From assembly GCF_006980715.1 (NCBI RefSeq), contig NZ_SBHN01000006.1, positions 1 to 64,000 on the forward strand: DNA of 64,000 nt, in the 5' to 3' direction. Each line of letters starts with the position of its first letter. Position 1 is the stretch's first letter. Below the pieces are notes generated by a model. That model ran no database searches, was not told the DNA's origin, and saw only the letters and a list, made by a program, of their open reading frames with translations. Both the position numbers and the translations under genes were made by a program. Source of the stretch: Telmatospirillum sp. J64-1 (GTDB lineage Bacteria; Pseudomonadota; Alphaproteobacteria; Rhodospirillales; Magnetospirillaceae). Positions 52,641 through 64,000 of this stretch are shown piece by piece.

Positions 52641-53828
52641 TCAGCGGTTCAATTCCCGCATGGCTTGATCCAACCCCTCCAGGGTCAGGGGGAACATGCG
52701 CCCTTCCATCAGCCGCGAGATGATGGCGACCGATTCGGTCCAGCGCCAGGATTCGCGCGGCACCGGATTCAACCAAACGGCGTGCGGCCAGGCCTGGAGC
52801 ATCCGCTGCAGCCAGACCGACCCGGCCTCCTTGTTCCAATGCTCGACCGAGCCGCCGGGATAGGTGATCTCGTAGGGGCTCATCGAGGCATCGCCGACGA
52901 AGACCAGCTTGTAGTCCGGCGGATAGGTATGGATCACGTCCCAGGTGGACAGCGCTTCGTCATGGCGGCGGCGATTGTCCTTCCACAGCGCCTCGTAGGG
53001 GCAGTTGTGGAAGTAGAAATGTTCGAGATGCTTGAATTCCGCCCGCGCCGCCGAGAACAGCTCCTCGCACATCCCGACATGATCGTCCATCGAACCGCCG
53101 ACATCGAGGCAGAGCAGCACCTTGACCTTGTTGTGGCGCTCGGGCCGCATCCGGATGTCGAGCATGCCGCCGTGATGGGCGGTCGAGCGGATGGTGTCGT
53201 CCATATCCAGCTCGCTGGCCGCACCCTCGCGGGCGAAACGGCGCAGGCGGCGCAGGGCGATCTTGATGTTGCGGGTGCCCAGTTCGACGGAATCGTCGAG
53301 ATTGCGGAATTCCCGCTTGTCCCAGACCTTGACCGCACGGCGGTGGCGGCTTTCCGTCTGGCCGATGCGCACGCCCTCGGGATTGTAGCCATGGGCGCCG
53401 AAGGGCGAGGTGCCCGCCGTGCCGATCCATTTGTTGCCGCCCTGATGCCGTTCCTTCTGCTCGGCCAGGCGCCGGCGCAGGGTCTCCATGATCTTCTCGA
53501 AGCCGCCCAGGGCTTCGATCTGCGCCTTCTCCTCCTCGGTCAGCAGGCGCTCGGCCAGCTTGCGCAACCATTCCTCGGGGATCTGCGCCAGCACCTCTTC
53601 CACGGACCCGCCGGCGCCCTCCAGCCCCTGGAAGACCTGGGCGAAGACGCGATCGAAACGGTCGATATGGCGCTCGTCCTTCACCAAGGCGGAGCGGGAC
53701 AGGTAATAGAAATGGTCGACGCTATAGCCCGCCACCCCGGCCACTACCGCCTCGATCAGCGTCAGATATTCCCGCAGCGTGACCGGCACGCCGCCCTTGC
53801 GCAATTCGTAGAAGAAGGTGAGGAACAT
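52641..53828 (-). CDS. VWA domain (CoxE-like) protein
   Basis: A 395-aa protein of the CoxE/VWA family. The MIDAS metal site reads CLDVGGSMDD, a DxGxS variant of the usual DxSxS. The N-terminal part (MFLTFFYELRKGGVPVTLREYL) is typical of CoxE-like partners of MoxR ATPases. It probably acts with the adjacent MoxR ATPase (11 bases apart) in assembling or activating a metalloenzyme; no CO-dehydrogenase genes lie in the window, so the client is unknown. Confidence 0.88.
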   Translation of the reverse strand: MFLTFFYELRKGGVPVTLREYLTLIEAVVAGVAGYSVDHFYYLSRSALVKDERHIDRFDRVFAQVFQGLEGAGGSVEEVLAQIPEEWLRKLAERLLTEEEKAQIEALGGFEKIMETLRRRLAEQKERHQGGNKWIGTAGTSPFGAHGYNPEGVRIGQTESRHRRAVKVWDKREFRNLDDSVELGTRNIKIALRRLRRFAREGAASELDMDDTIRSTAHHGGMLDIRMRPERHNKVKVLLCLDVGGSMDDHVGMCEELFSAARAEFKHLEHFYFHNCPYEALWKDNRRRHDEALSTWDVIHTYPPDYKLVFVGDASMSPYEITYPGGSVEHWNKEAGSVWLQRMLQAWPHAVWLNPVPRESWRWTESVAIISRLMEGRMFPLTLEGLDQAMRELNR

Positions 53829-53839
53829 CGCCCCGCCGC

Positions 53840-54685
<846 letters not shown>

Positions 54686-54820
54686 CACCCTCTGTCCGCC
54701 GTTGATTCGCCTTCCGCGAGGGTAGGCCGAGCGGGCATGGGCTTGCAACCCGTCCCAAAGCACAATGGCCCAGCAGGTCTCCCCGCCGGGCCATGGGCAT
54801 TGGCTTCCGTCTCGGCGCCG

Positions 54821-55171
54821 TTAGGCTGCCTTGCTCGCCAGGCTCTGGAAAGCGGCGATGCGCGCGTTGAGCGGCTCCATCGAGGAAGCGATCACCGTGC
54901 TGGTCATCTCGGCGAACTTGCGGCTTTCGGCGACGGCGGTTTCGATGCCTTCGCGCGTCAGCTTCGTCTGCACTTCGATCAGTTCCTGGGGGGTCTTGCA
55001 CGCGGCCAGGGCCTTGGCGGCGGCCTGGGCCTTCTCGGCGGACTGGCCGGCCAGCGACTGATAGGCCTTGCCCATTTCCTCGAAGCCCTTGGCAGCCAGA
55101 GTGCTGCTCTTGACCATCGCTTCGATATTGCCCTTCCCGAAGGCCATGATCTCTTCGTAGCTCTTGATCAT
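54821..55171 (-). CDS. Phasin family protein
   Basis: A 116-aa amphipathic helical protein, the phasin_2/TIGR01841 type that coats polyhydroxyalkanoate granules. It starts MIKSYEEIMAFGKGNIEAMV and has the KTPQELIEVQTKLTREGIETAVAESRK block. The ATG at 55171 gives the family N-terminus and is preceded by AAAGGA; the frame to 55273 is an untranslated leader. Two PhaR-like boxes lie upstream, so it is probably repressed until polymer accumulates. Confidence 0.93.
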   Translation of the reverse strand: MIKSYEEIMAFGKGNIEAMVKSSTLAAKGFEEMGKAYQSLAGQSAEKAQAAAKALAACKTPQELIEVQTKLTREGIETAVAESRKFAEMTSTVIASSMEPLNARIAAFQSLASKAA

Positions 55172-55200
55172 CCTGATATCCTTTCCCGCTTCTGCCGTCA

Positions 55201-55215
55201 TGCTGCATTGCAACA
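55201..55215. promoter_or_regulatory. PhaR-like box 1 before the phasin gene
   Basis: TGCTGCATTGCAACA, 30 bases upstream of the phasin start. It matches the TGC-rich repeats bound by the PHA-sensing repressor PhaR in alphaproteobacteria. A second near-identical copy lies at 55258-55272 in the opposite orientation. Confidence 0.6.
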
Positions 55216-55257
55216 TACGTGGATCATAAGGGCTTTCCACCGAAAAGGAAAGTGTTT

Positions 55258-55272
55258 TGTTGCAGCGCAGCA
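55258..55272. promoter_or_regulatory. PhaR-like box 2 before the phasin gene
   Basis: Read on the minus strand this is TGCTGCGCTGCAACA, 13 of 15 bases identical to box 1 but inverted and 43 bases further upstream. Paired boxes around the promoter fit repression by a PhaR dimer or tetramer. Confidence 0.6.
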
Positions 55273-55412
55273 TAGCGAAAAAGCACTAGGCCATCTCCGC
55301 CCTGGAGTGCCCCCGAACTTGCCGGAAGAGAGGGCGAACCCCCGCGCGCCGCTTGTTTTCCGCCCTCCTCCACCCTAGGTCAGAAGCTCTCGCAGCTACT
55401 TCATCTTCGTCC

Positions 55413-56312
55413 ATGCAGACTTACGACAATGGCGCCCGCCGCCCCAAACGCGCCCTGATCCTGGTCAACCGGCGCGCCCGGCGCGGGGGCTCGTCCATCA
55501 CCGACGCCCTGGACCTGCTGGCCCATGCCGGGGTCACCCTGATCGAGCCCGAGGTCATGGGACGCGAGGGATTGAGCGAGGCCATCAGGACCCATGCGCA
55601 AGAGGTCGATTTCGTCATCCTGGGCGGAGGGGACGGCACCATGAATGCCGCCGCCGCCGGCTTGCATGAAACCGGCCTGCCCTTCGGCATCCTGCCCCTG
55701 GGCACGGCCAACGACCTGGCGAGGACGCTGGGCCTGCCCGTCTCGCCCATCGACGCCATGCGGGTGATCCTGAACGGCCATACGCGCCGCCTGGACCTAG
55801 GCGAGGTCAACGGGCATTTCTTCTTCAATGTCGCCAGTATCGGCTTCAGCGCCCATCTGGCGCGCAATCTCACCTCCGAGGCCAAGAAGCGCTGGGGCGT
55901 CCTGGGCTATGCCGTCGCCGCTTCGCGCCTGCTGGCCGAAAGCCGCCCCTTCACCGTCACCATCGAGCATGACGGCCAGATCGAGCGGGCCAAGACGGTC
56001 CAGGTCTCGGTCGGCAACGGCCGCTTCTATGGCGGCGGCATGACGGTCGAGAACACCGCCCAGCCGGATGACGGCCGCCTCGACGTCTACAGCCTGGAAG
56101 TGAAGCACTGGAGCGAGCTTCTCGCCCTGCTGCCCGCGTTGCGGCGCGGCACCCATGGCCGCTGGAAGAATGTCCGCGCCTTCGGCACCACGGAAGTGAT
56201 CCTCAACACCCGCCGCCCCCATGAGGTCAACGCCGATGGCGAATTGGTGACCACCACCCCGGCCCATTTCCGCATCCGCCGGGCCGCGGTCACCGTCTTC
56301 GCCCCCGAGTGA
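55413..56312 (+). CDS. Diacylglycerol/lipid kinase (YegS-like)
   Basis: A 299-aa kinase of the DAGK_cat family. The ATP-binding GGGDGTMN and PLGTANDLARTLG motifs are intact; the C-terminal domain follows from about 145 (FNVASIGFSAHLA). It phosphorylates diacylglycerol, a sphingoid-like lipid or phosphatidylglycerol; which one is not clear. The ATG at 55413 is chosen; an upstream ATG at 55353 adds a serine-rich leader. It stands before terC on the same strand. Confidence 0.9.
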   Translation: MQTYDNGARRPKRALILVNRRARRGGSSITDALDLLAHAGVTLIEPEVMGREGLSEAIRTHAQEVDFVILGGGDGTMNAAAAGLHETGLPFGILPLGTANDLARTLGLPVSPIDAMRVILNGHTRRLDLGEVNGHFFFNVASIGFSAHLARNLTSEAKKRWGVLGYAVAASRLLAESRPFTVTIEHDGQIERAKTVQVSVGNGRFYGGGMTVENTAQPDDGRLDVYSLEVKHWSELLALLPALRRGTHGRWKNVRAFGTTEVILNTRRPHEVNADGELVTTTPAHFRIRRAAVTVFAPE

Positions 56313-56380
56313 ACGAGGAGGAGCGAGCCCCCGTGAGTCAGTGATGGTCCCGTCCCGATAGCCTCTGTCCGGAGCATATC

Positions 56381-57121
56381 ATGGATTATCTGCTCGCTCT
56401 TGCCGCCGATCCTGCCGCCTGGGCTGCCCTGGTCACCCTGATCGCCATGGAAGTGGTGCTGGGGATCGACAACCTGATCTTCATTTCCATCCTGACCAAC
56501 AAGCTGCCGCCCCATCAGCGCTCGCGCGGGCGGCGGATCGGTATCAGCCTGGCGCTGATCCTGCGCCTGGTCCTGCTGAGCACGGTGGCGTTCATCGTGC
56601 AGTTGACGACGCCCCTGTTCGAACTTTTCGGCCACGGCTTTTCCTGGCGCGACCTGATCATGATCGCGGGCGGGCTGTTCCTGGTGTGGAAAGCCACCAA
56701 GGAAATCCATCACCATGTCGATCCCGACCCGGCTCCCAACGTCTTCGACAAGAAAGCGGCGGAGATCGGCTTCGGCTCCGCCATCATCCAGATCCTGCTG
56801 CTGGACCTGGTCTTCTCCATCGACAGCATCGTCACGGCGGTCGGCATGACCCCGCATATCCCGATAATGGTCATCGCCGTCGTCGTCGCCGTCACGGTGA
56901 TGCTGCTCGCCGCCGACCCGCTGGCGAATTTCATCCACCGGAACCCGACCATCGTGATGCTGGCCCTGGGCTTCCTGTTGCTGATCGGCACCGTGCTGAT
57001 CGCCGAAGGCTTCGGCGCCCATGTGCCCAAGGGCTATGTCTATGCCGCCATGGCCTTCTCCGCCCTGGTCGAGGCCCTGAACATGATGGCACGGCGGGCG
57101 AGCAAACGGCGCGGGAAGTAA
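56381..57121 (+). CDS. TerC family integral membrane protein
   Basis: A 246-aa protein with seven helices. Conserved acidic membrane motifs are [15 protein letters not shown] near 30 and [16 protein letters not shown], typical of TerC proteins. TerC is linked to tellurite resistance and to metal (Mn) export during secretion; here no other ter gene is present, so metal homeostasis is more likely. A bidirectional terminator follows. Confidence 0.93.
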   Translation: MDYLLALAADPAAWAALVTLIAMEVVLGIDNLIFISILTNKLPPHQRSRGRRIGISLALILRLVLLSTVAFIVQLTTPLFELFGHGFSWRDLIMIAGGLFLVWKATKEIHHHVDPDPAPNVFDKKAAEIGFGSAIIQILLLDLVFSIDSIVTAVGMTPHIPIMVIAVVVAVTVMLLAADPLANFIHRNPTIVMLALGFLLLIGTVLIAEGFGAHVPKGYVYAAMAFSALVEALNMMARRASKRRGK

Positions 57122-57145
57122 GCCCGGCCCTCCTCCGGATAGCAG

Positions 57146-57178
57146 AACGGCCGCACCGGAAAGCCCGGTGCGGCCGTT
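57146..57178. terminator. Bidirectional terminator between terC and alaS
   Basis: AACGGCCGCACCGG and CCGGTGCGGCCGTT form a perfect 14-bp stem with a 5-base loop. A CGTTCTT tail follows on the plus strand, and the element also lies just downstream of the alaS stop codon. Confidence 0.85.
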
Positions 57179-57201
57179 CGTTCTTGAAGAGGCCCGAAGG
57201 A

Positions 57202-59844
<2,643 letters not shown>

Positions 59845-59971
59845 GGCCTCTAATGTAAGCATGCGGCCGATCCGTCAAAAGAAGCATGCAATAGACGCAA
59901 CTTCCCGACATCCGGCCGGTTTCCGGGCATCGGCTCTTTTAGCCTGCCGCCCCAAAACTGTCCAGAAAAGG

Positions 59972-60001
59972 AAAAAGCCCGCCTTTTTCTCGAAGACGGG
60001 C
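59972..60001 (-). terminator. Terminator of recA
   Basis: On the minus strand GCCCG...CGGGC forms a short stem with a purine-rich loop, followed by TTTTT (59976-59972). It lies 26 bases after the recA stop codon. The stem is only 5 bp perfectly paired, so confidence is moderate. Confidence 0.55.
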
Positions 60002-60026
60002 ATTTCCGGATCAGGAGAAGGCGGCC

Positions 60027-61106
60027 TCAATCATCGACCGAGGCGCCGTCCAGGTCGCCGGGCCCGCCGGCCAGGACATCGGACAGGATGCCGGCATTCT
60101 GGCGGATGGCGGTTTCCAGCTCGGCGGCCATCACCGGGTTTTCCTTGAGGAAATTCTTGGCATTCTCGCGGCCCTGGCCGATGCGTTGGCCGCCATAGGA
60201 GAACCACGACCCCGACTTCTCGACCAGACCGGCCTTGGTGCCGAGATCGAGCAATTCGCCGGTCTTCGAGACGCCCTCGCCATACATGATGTCGAATTCG
60301 ACCTGCTTGAACGGCGGGGCGACCTTGTTCTTGACCACCTTGACGCGGGTCTGGTTGCCGACCACCTCGTCGCGGTCCTTGATGGCGCCGATGCGGCGGA
60401 TTTCCAGGCGCACCGAGGCATAGAACTTCAGCGCGTTGCCGCCGGTGGTGGTTTCCGGGTTGCCGAACATCACGCCAATCTTCATGCGCAGCTGGTTGAT
60501 GAAGATGATCATGGTGTTCGACTTGGCCACCGTGGCCGTCAGCTTGCGCAGGGCCTGGCTCATCAGGCGGGCCTGCAGGCCGACATGGGAATCGCCCATC
60601 TCGCCTTCCAGTTCGGCGCGCGGCACCAGGGCGGCGACGGAATCGACCACCAGCACGTCGATGGCGCCCGAACGGACCAGGGTATCGGCGATTTCCAGCG
60701 CCTGTTCACCGGCATCGGGCTGCGAGATCAGCAGGTCGTCCAGATTGACGCCCAGCTTGCGGGCATAGACCGGATCGAGCGCGTGTTCGGCATCGATGAA
60801 GGCGCAGGTGCCGCCCTTGCGCTGCGCCTCGGCGACGCATTGCAGGGCCAGCGTGGTCTTACCCGAGCTTTCCGGGCCGTAGACTTCGATGATGCGGCCC
60901 TTGGGCAGGCCGCCGACTCCCAGGGCGATGTCCAGGCCCAGCGAGCCGGTGGAGACCGTCTCGATCTCGACGGCGCTGTCCTTCTGGCCGAGCTTCATGA
61001 TCGAGCCCTTGCCGAAGGCGCGCTCGATCTGGCCGAGGGCTGCTTCCAGTGCTTTCTGCTTATCCATCGTATCCTTGTCCACCAGGCGTAACGCGGTCTG
61101 CGACAT
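60027..61106 (-). CDS. recA: Recombinase RecA
   Basis: A 359-aa DNA strand-exchange ATPase. Walker A is GPESSGKT at 77-84. The MAW-like N-terminus ([20 protein letters not shown]), L1/L2 loops and [20 protein letters not shown] are conserved. It mediates recombinational repair and activates LexA autocleavage. The ATG at 61106 is used; a GTG at 61109 is also in frame. The SOS box at 61192-61206 lies 86 bases upstream. Confidence 0.97.
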   Translation of the reverse strand: MSQTALRLVDKDTMDKQKALEAALGQIERAFGKGSIMKLGQKDSAVEIETVSTGSLGLDIALGVGGLPKGRIIEVYGPESSGKTTLALQCVAEAQRKGGTCAFIDAEHALDPVYARKLGVNLDDLLISQPDAGEQALEIADTLVRSGAIDVLVVDSVAALVPRAELEGEMGDSHVGLQARLMSQALRKLTATVAKSNTMIIFINQLRMKIGVMFGNPETTTGGNALKFYASVRLEIRRIGAIKDRDEVVGNQTRVKVVKNKVAPPFKQVEFDIMYGEGVSKTGELLDLGTKAGLVEKSGSWFSYGGQRIGQGRENAKNFLKENPVMAAELETAIRQNAGILSDVLAGGPGDLDGASVDD

Positions 61107-61191
61107 CACGAAGCCCCTTTATTCCACAGGCCATCGAACCATGCAATGAAGCAGAATGTACGCGATATGTTCCATCCGCCGCAAGAAAAAT

Positions 61192-61206
61192 GTTCTCACT
61201 ATGTTC
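61192..61206 (-). promoter_or_regulatory. LexA/SOS box of recA (GTTC-N7-GTTC)
   Basis: GTTCTCACTATGTTC is a perfect alphaproteobacterial LexA site, a direct repeat of GTTC spaced by seven bases. It lies in the recA leader, so recA is expected to be induced by DNA damage. Confidence 0.88.
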
Positions 61207-61332
61207 CAAGATTTGGGGGTAAGGCAGGCGGCGGACAAACAGGTAGAACATCCATGCAGGCGGATCAATACGGCCTACCGGAATCGCGGAGCCCAGAGGA
61301 TCCAGCTGGCTGCGGAAGACTCCTGTTTTCAT

Positions 61333-61434
61333 CGTCATTCCCGCGAAAGCGGGAATCCATGCCGCCGCAGCAGTATTGAGCGGTTCGCATCTCCACCAGC
61401 CCCCGCATGGACCCCCGCTTTCGCGGGGGTGACG
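61333..61434. repeat. Dispersed palindromic repeat, family 1, copy C
   Basis: CGTCATTCCCGCGAAAGCGGGAATC to CCCCCGCTTTCGCGGGGGTGACG, as in copies at 234-315 and 9573-9660, with a variable centre. It sits between recA and cckA, which are on the same strand. Confidence 0.85.
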
Positions 61435-61529
61435 ATGTGCTGCAGGCAGAACCGGCATTTCTGCAGCCTGCTAGAGCTTTGGCCCCGTTCTTCGAGACGC
61501 CCCCCCACACACGGCTCCTGCCGTCAGGA
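61435..61529. other. Intergenic remainder between recA and cckA
   Basis: With the repeat and the SOS region, this is a gap of about 420 bases. A degenerate CTTCGAGACG...GGCTCCTG stretch (61492-61515) looks like a decayed family 2 repeat. No gene is seen. Confidence 0.4.
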
Positions 61530-63947
61530 TCACCCGCACCCCGCCATGGCCTCCTTCACCGCGCCTGCAAGCTGCTTCAGGCTGAAGGGCTTGGGCAGGA
61601 AGGCGACGCCATCCAGCCCGGCCAGCTCGCCGCGCGCCACATCCTCGGAATAGCCGGAAATCAGGATGATCTGGATGGACGGCCGCTCCATGCGGACCAG
61701 CCTGGATAAGGTCATGCCGTCCATGCCGGGCATCACCACGTCCGAGATCAGCACGTCGATATCGTCTTCGGCGCGCAGCACGTCCAGGGCGGCCTCGCCG
61801 TCGCTGGCCTCCAGCACGCGATAGCCCTTGTTGCGCAAGGCGCGCGAGCCGAACAACCGGACCGCGTCCTCGTCCTCGACCAGCAGGATGGTGCCCGCGC
61901 CGGTCAGGTCGCCCGCCGCCGGCGGCTCGGCCGCCAGGTTCGGGCGCGGCGCCCGTCCGGTCACGCCGGACATGCCCGCCTCGGCTTCCGAACGGGGCAG
62001 ATAGATCGAGAAGGTCGCCCCCTGCCCCGGCGCGCTGTCCACGAAGACGTAACCGTCGGTCTGGCGCACGATGCCGTAAACGGTGGACAGGCCCAGCCCG
62101 GTGCCCGCGCCGACCTCCTTGGTCGAGAAGAAGGGCTCGAAGATGCGTTCCTGCAAATCCTTGGGGATGCCGGTGCCGGTATCGGAAACCTCGATCAGCA
62201 CGTATTCACCGGGCGGCATGCATTCCGCCCCGCGCTGCACCGGCCGTTCCACCGCCACGCCGCCGGTGCGGATGGTCAGCATGCCGCCGCCGGGCATGGC
62301 ATCGCGGGCATTGACCGCCAGATTGATGATGACCTGGTCGAACTGGCCGGGATCGACCCGCACCAGTCCGAGCCCGCGCCCATGAACCATGCGCAACTCG
62401 ATGGTCTCGCCCAGCAGGCGGCGCAGCAGGTTGGACAGATCGGCCAGAGCATCGGTAACGTCAAGCAGGCGCGGCTGCAAGGCTTGGCGGCGCGAGAAGG
62501 CCAGGAGCTGGCGCACCAGGGCGGCGGCGCGATTGGCATTCTGCTTGATCTGCATGATGTCGGCGAAGGACGGATCGCCCGCGCCGTGGCGCTGCAGCAG
62601 CAGGTCGCAGAAGCCGATCATGGCCGTCAGCAGGTTGTTGAAATCGTGCGCCACGCCCCCGGCGAGCTGGCCCATGGCCTGCATCTTCTGCGACTGGGCG
62701 AACTGGATTTCCAGGTTCTTGCGCTCGGTGGTGTCGATGAAATGCAGCACCAGCCCCGAGACCTCGCCCTCCTCCACCGACGGATTGACGTAGAGCGAGC
62801 AGATCAGGCCGCGCGGGCCTTTCAGGCGGACTTCCAATTGTTCGGTCCGGCTGCTCCCCATCAGCACCCGCGACAGCCCCTCCTCCGCCGCGGCGTGGTC
62901 TTCCTCGACCAGCACGTCCACCACGGGGCGGCCCGCCACGTCGTCGCCCTTCAGGCCCAGCATGTCCTGGAAAGCAGGGTTGCACAGGGCCAGGGTGCCG
63001 TCGAGATCGACCAGGGCGATGCCCACCGGCGCGTCGTCGAACAGCCAGCGGAAGCGGCGTTCGGCCGTGCGCAGGGCGCGTTCCCACTGGCGCTCGGGCA
63101 TCAGGTCGCGCACCACCACCGAACGGGTGAAGGTCTCGCCGCCCTCGTCGAAGACGGTATGGGTCAGGAAGGCCTGGAAGATCTCGCCGCCGCGCCCTTT
63201 CAGGCGCATCTCGCTGCGGTCCTCCTCGGGATTGGGCACGGCGCCCAGCACCTCGCGCAGGTCCGCCCCGATCAGGTCCAGCGGGCTGCGCCCCAGCCAG
63301 TCGGCCAAACGCTGGTTGGCATAGCGGATGCGCCCGTCGGTATCGGCGGAATAGCAGCCGACGGGCAGGAAGTCGATGAAGTCGGTCAGGCTTTCATATT
63401 CGCGGCGCAGCGTCTCGTCGATGGCGCGGCGGGCCGAGACATCCTCCATCGCCCAAAGCCGCGCCCCCGGCAGCCCCTCGACCGGACGCACCAGGAAGCG
63501 CAGCCATTCCCGCTCGCCGCCCGGCGCCGTCAGGGCCAGTTCGGCGCGATAGGATTCGCCGACCAGGGCGGCGCTGCGCAGGCGGGCAAGTTCATGCTGG
63601 GCGCGCTCATCCCCTTCGACCAGCGGGGCGAACGGCGCCAGCGGGTCGCTGGCGAGACCGAAGCGCCGGGCCGGGGCATTGCGGTAGATCTCCTGCCCCT
63701 CCGCTCCGACCAGCAGGCGGCCCATGCGGTCGGAATCGAGGGTACGGGCCAGGGCGAAGGCGCGGGTTTCGGCGGCGGCCTGACGGCGTTGGCGCAGCAG
63801 CAGAAGCACGCCGGCCGCCAGGCCAAGCACCACCGCCAGCACCACGGGCACCAGAGCGTCATCACGACCTGCCAGCGCCAGTCCCCCCAAGGCTGCAATG
63901 GCGGCGGCCAGCCCCCAGGCCAGCGGATCAGAGAAGCTTTTCCTAAT
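61530..63947 (-). CDS. cckA: Hybrid sensor histidine kinase CckA
   Basis: An 805-aa cell-cycle phosphorelay kinase. Numbering from the TTG at 63890: membrane helix near 10-32, PAS domains at about 165-270 and 280-390, phosphoacceptor His415 (GGVAHDFNN), N/G boxes NLAVNARD and FFSTKEVGAGTGLGL, and a C-terminal receiver with Asp717 (ISDVVMPG). It controls CtrA via ChpT. The TTG start gives 786 aa but cuts the first of the two membrane helices. An in-frame ATT at 63947 with AAGGGA upstream, overlapping the previous stop codon, restores it. The start is therefore uncertain. Confidence 0.88.
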   Translation of the reverse strand: MRKSFSDPLAWGLAAAIAALGGLALAGRDDALVPVVLAVVLGLAAGVLLLLRQRRQAAAETRAFALARTLDSDRMGRLLVGAEGQEIYRNAPARRFGLASDPLAPFAPLVEGDERAQHELARLRSAALVGESYRAELALTAPGGEREWLRFLVRPVEGLPGARLWAMEDVSARRAIDETLRREYESLTDFIDFLPVGCYSADTDGRIRYANQRLADWLGRSPLDLIGADLREVLGAVPNPEEDRSEMRLKGRGGEIFQAFLTHTVFDEGGETFTRSVVVRDLMPERQWERALRTAERRFRWLFDDAPVGIALVDLDGTLALCNPAFQDMLGLKGDDVAGRPVVDVLVEEDHAAAEEGLSRVLMGSSRTEQLEVRLKGPRGLICSLYVNPSVEEGEVSGLVLHFIDTTERKNLEIQFAQSQKMQAMGQLAGGVAHDFNNLLTAMIGFCDLLLQRHGAGDPSFADIMQIKQNANRAAALVRQLLAFSRRQALQPRLLDVTDALADLSNLLRRLLGETIELRMVHGRGLGLVRVDPGQFDQVIINLAVNARDAMPGGGMLTIRTGGVAVERPVQRGAECMPPGEYVLIEVSDTGTGIPKDLQERIFEPFFSTKEVGAGTGLGLSTVYGIVRQTDGYVFVDSAPGQGATFSIYLPRSEAEAGMSGVTGRAPRPNLAAEPPAAGDLTGAGTILLVEDEDAVRLFGSRALRNKGYRVLEASDGEAALDVLRAEDDIDVLISDVVMPGMDGMTLSRLVRMERPSIQIILISGYSEDVARGELAGLDGVAFLPKPFSLKQLAGAVKEAMAGCG

Positions 63948-64000
63948 GGTCCAATTTTCCCTTCAGGCGCATGACATAGCCGATGACTTCGGCCACGGCG
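63943..64000 (-). CDS. C-terminal fragment of a gene truncated by the window edge
   Basis: The last 18 codons (AVAEVIGYVMRLKGKLDH, then TAG) are visible and form the end of a protein upstream of cckA on the same strand. Its stop TAG overlaps the putative ATT start of cckA (CATTAG). The product is not recognisable from so few residues. Confidence 0.55.
   Translation of the reverse strand, partial: AVAEVIGYVMRLKGKLDH

Noticed and set aside
54765-54794. ATGGCCC..GGGCCAT as terminator of the phasin gene
   Set aside because: Only a 7-bp stem around a long loop and no T-run on the minus strand; not convincing.

Overview
The window is about 64 kb of GC-rich chromosome with dense coding, short intergenic gaps and many 4-bp ATGA gene overlaps. 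Several features point to an alphaproteobacterium, most likely a Rhodospirillales/Magnetospirillum-like lineage. These are a GTTC-N7-GTTC SOS box before recA, a CckA-type hybrid histidine kinase, a phasin with paired TGCTGC..TGCAACA operator-like boxes, GluQ, cytochromes c', and two families of dispersed palindromic repeats. The taxonomic call is inference from gene content; no rRNA or tRNA gene was seen.

Layout. 1-421: probable end of an insertion sequence plus intergenic repeats. 422-9552: housekeeping genes (HNH nuclease, acyl thioesterase-like hydrolase, gluQ, elbB, M32 carboxypeptidase, thrC, M16 peptidase, alpha/beta hydrolase, acetyltransferase). 9686-12900: a D-tartrate catabolic pair (D-tartrate dehydratase and tartrate/D-malate dehydrogenase) divergent from a LysR regulator, with a perfect T-N11-A box between them. 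12958-15603: a three-gene ABC importer. 15691-17433: a large Thr/Gly-repeat protein with ELW-type beta repeats. 17678-21206: an HtrA/Deg protease, a 40-aa ORF and an FAD-linked oxidase.

21349-35553 is an envelope polysaccharide region on the minus strand. It holds a DUF2264 protein, an asparagine-synthase homologue with a dead-looking glutaminase site, a GT4 glycosyltransferase, two DUF4398 lipoproteins (one fused to OmpA), a ParA/BY-kinase-like protein without the Walker lysine, an ExeA-like ATPase fused to LysM, a Wzz/GumC-like protein, a Wza-like export lipoprotein, an initiating sugar transferase and galE. No Wzx flippase or Wzy polymerase was recognised inside it, so the pathway must borrow these from elsewhere or work differently.

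35876-48248: a secreted four-Cys protein, an OmpA barrel, small membrane proteins, the psd-pssA-DUF3253 phospholipid operon, a LysM protein, a polytopic membrane protein, a cytochrome module (diheme cytochrome c, two cytochrome c'-type proteins, cytochrome b561), a LOG-family hydrolase, icd, and a TumE/DUF6516-type toxin with a winged-helix partner. 48302-54685: an RND efflux pump with its adaptor and a VWA/MoxR pair. 54821-57121: phasin, lipid kinase, TerC. 57202-64000: alaS, recA, cckA (probably read from an unusual start) and the 3' end of one more gene.

Most genes are ordinary core or accessory genes. The items most worth a second look are the polysaccharide locus with its catalytically altered members, the Thr/Gly-repeat protein, the cytochrome module, the toxin-antitoxin pair, the possible ATT start of cckA, and the two palindromic repeat families.
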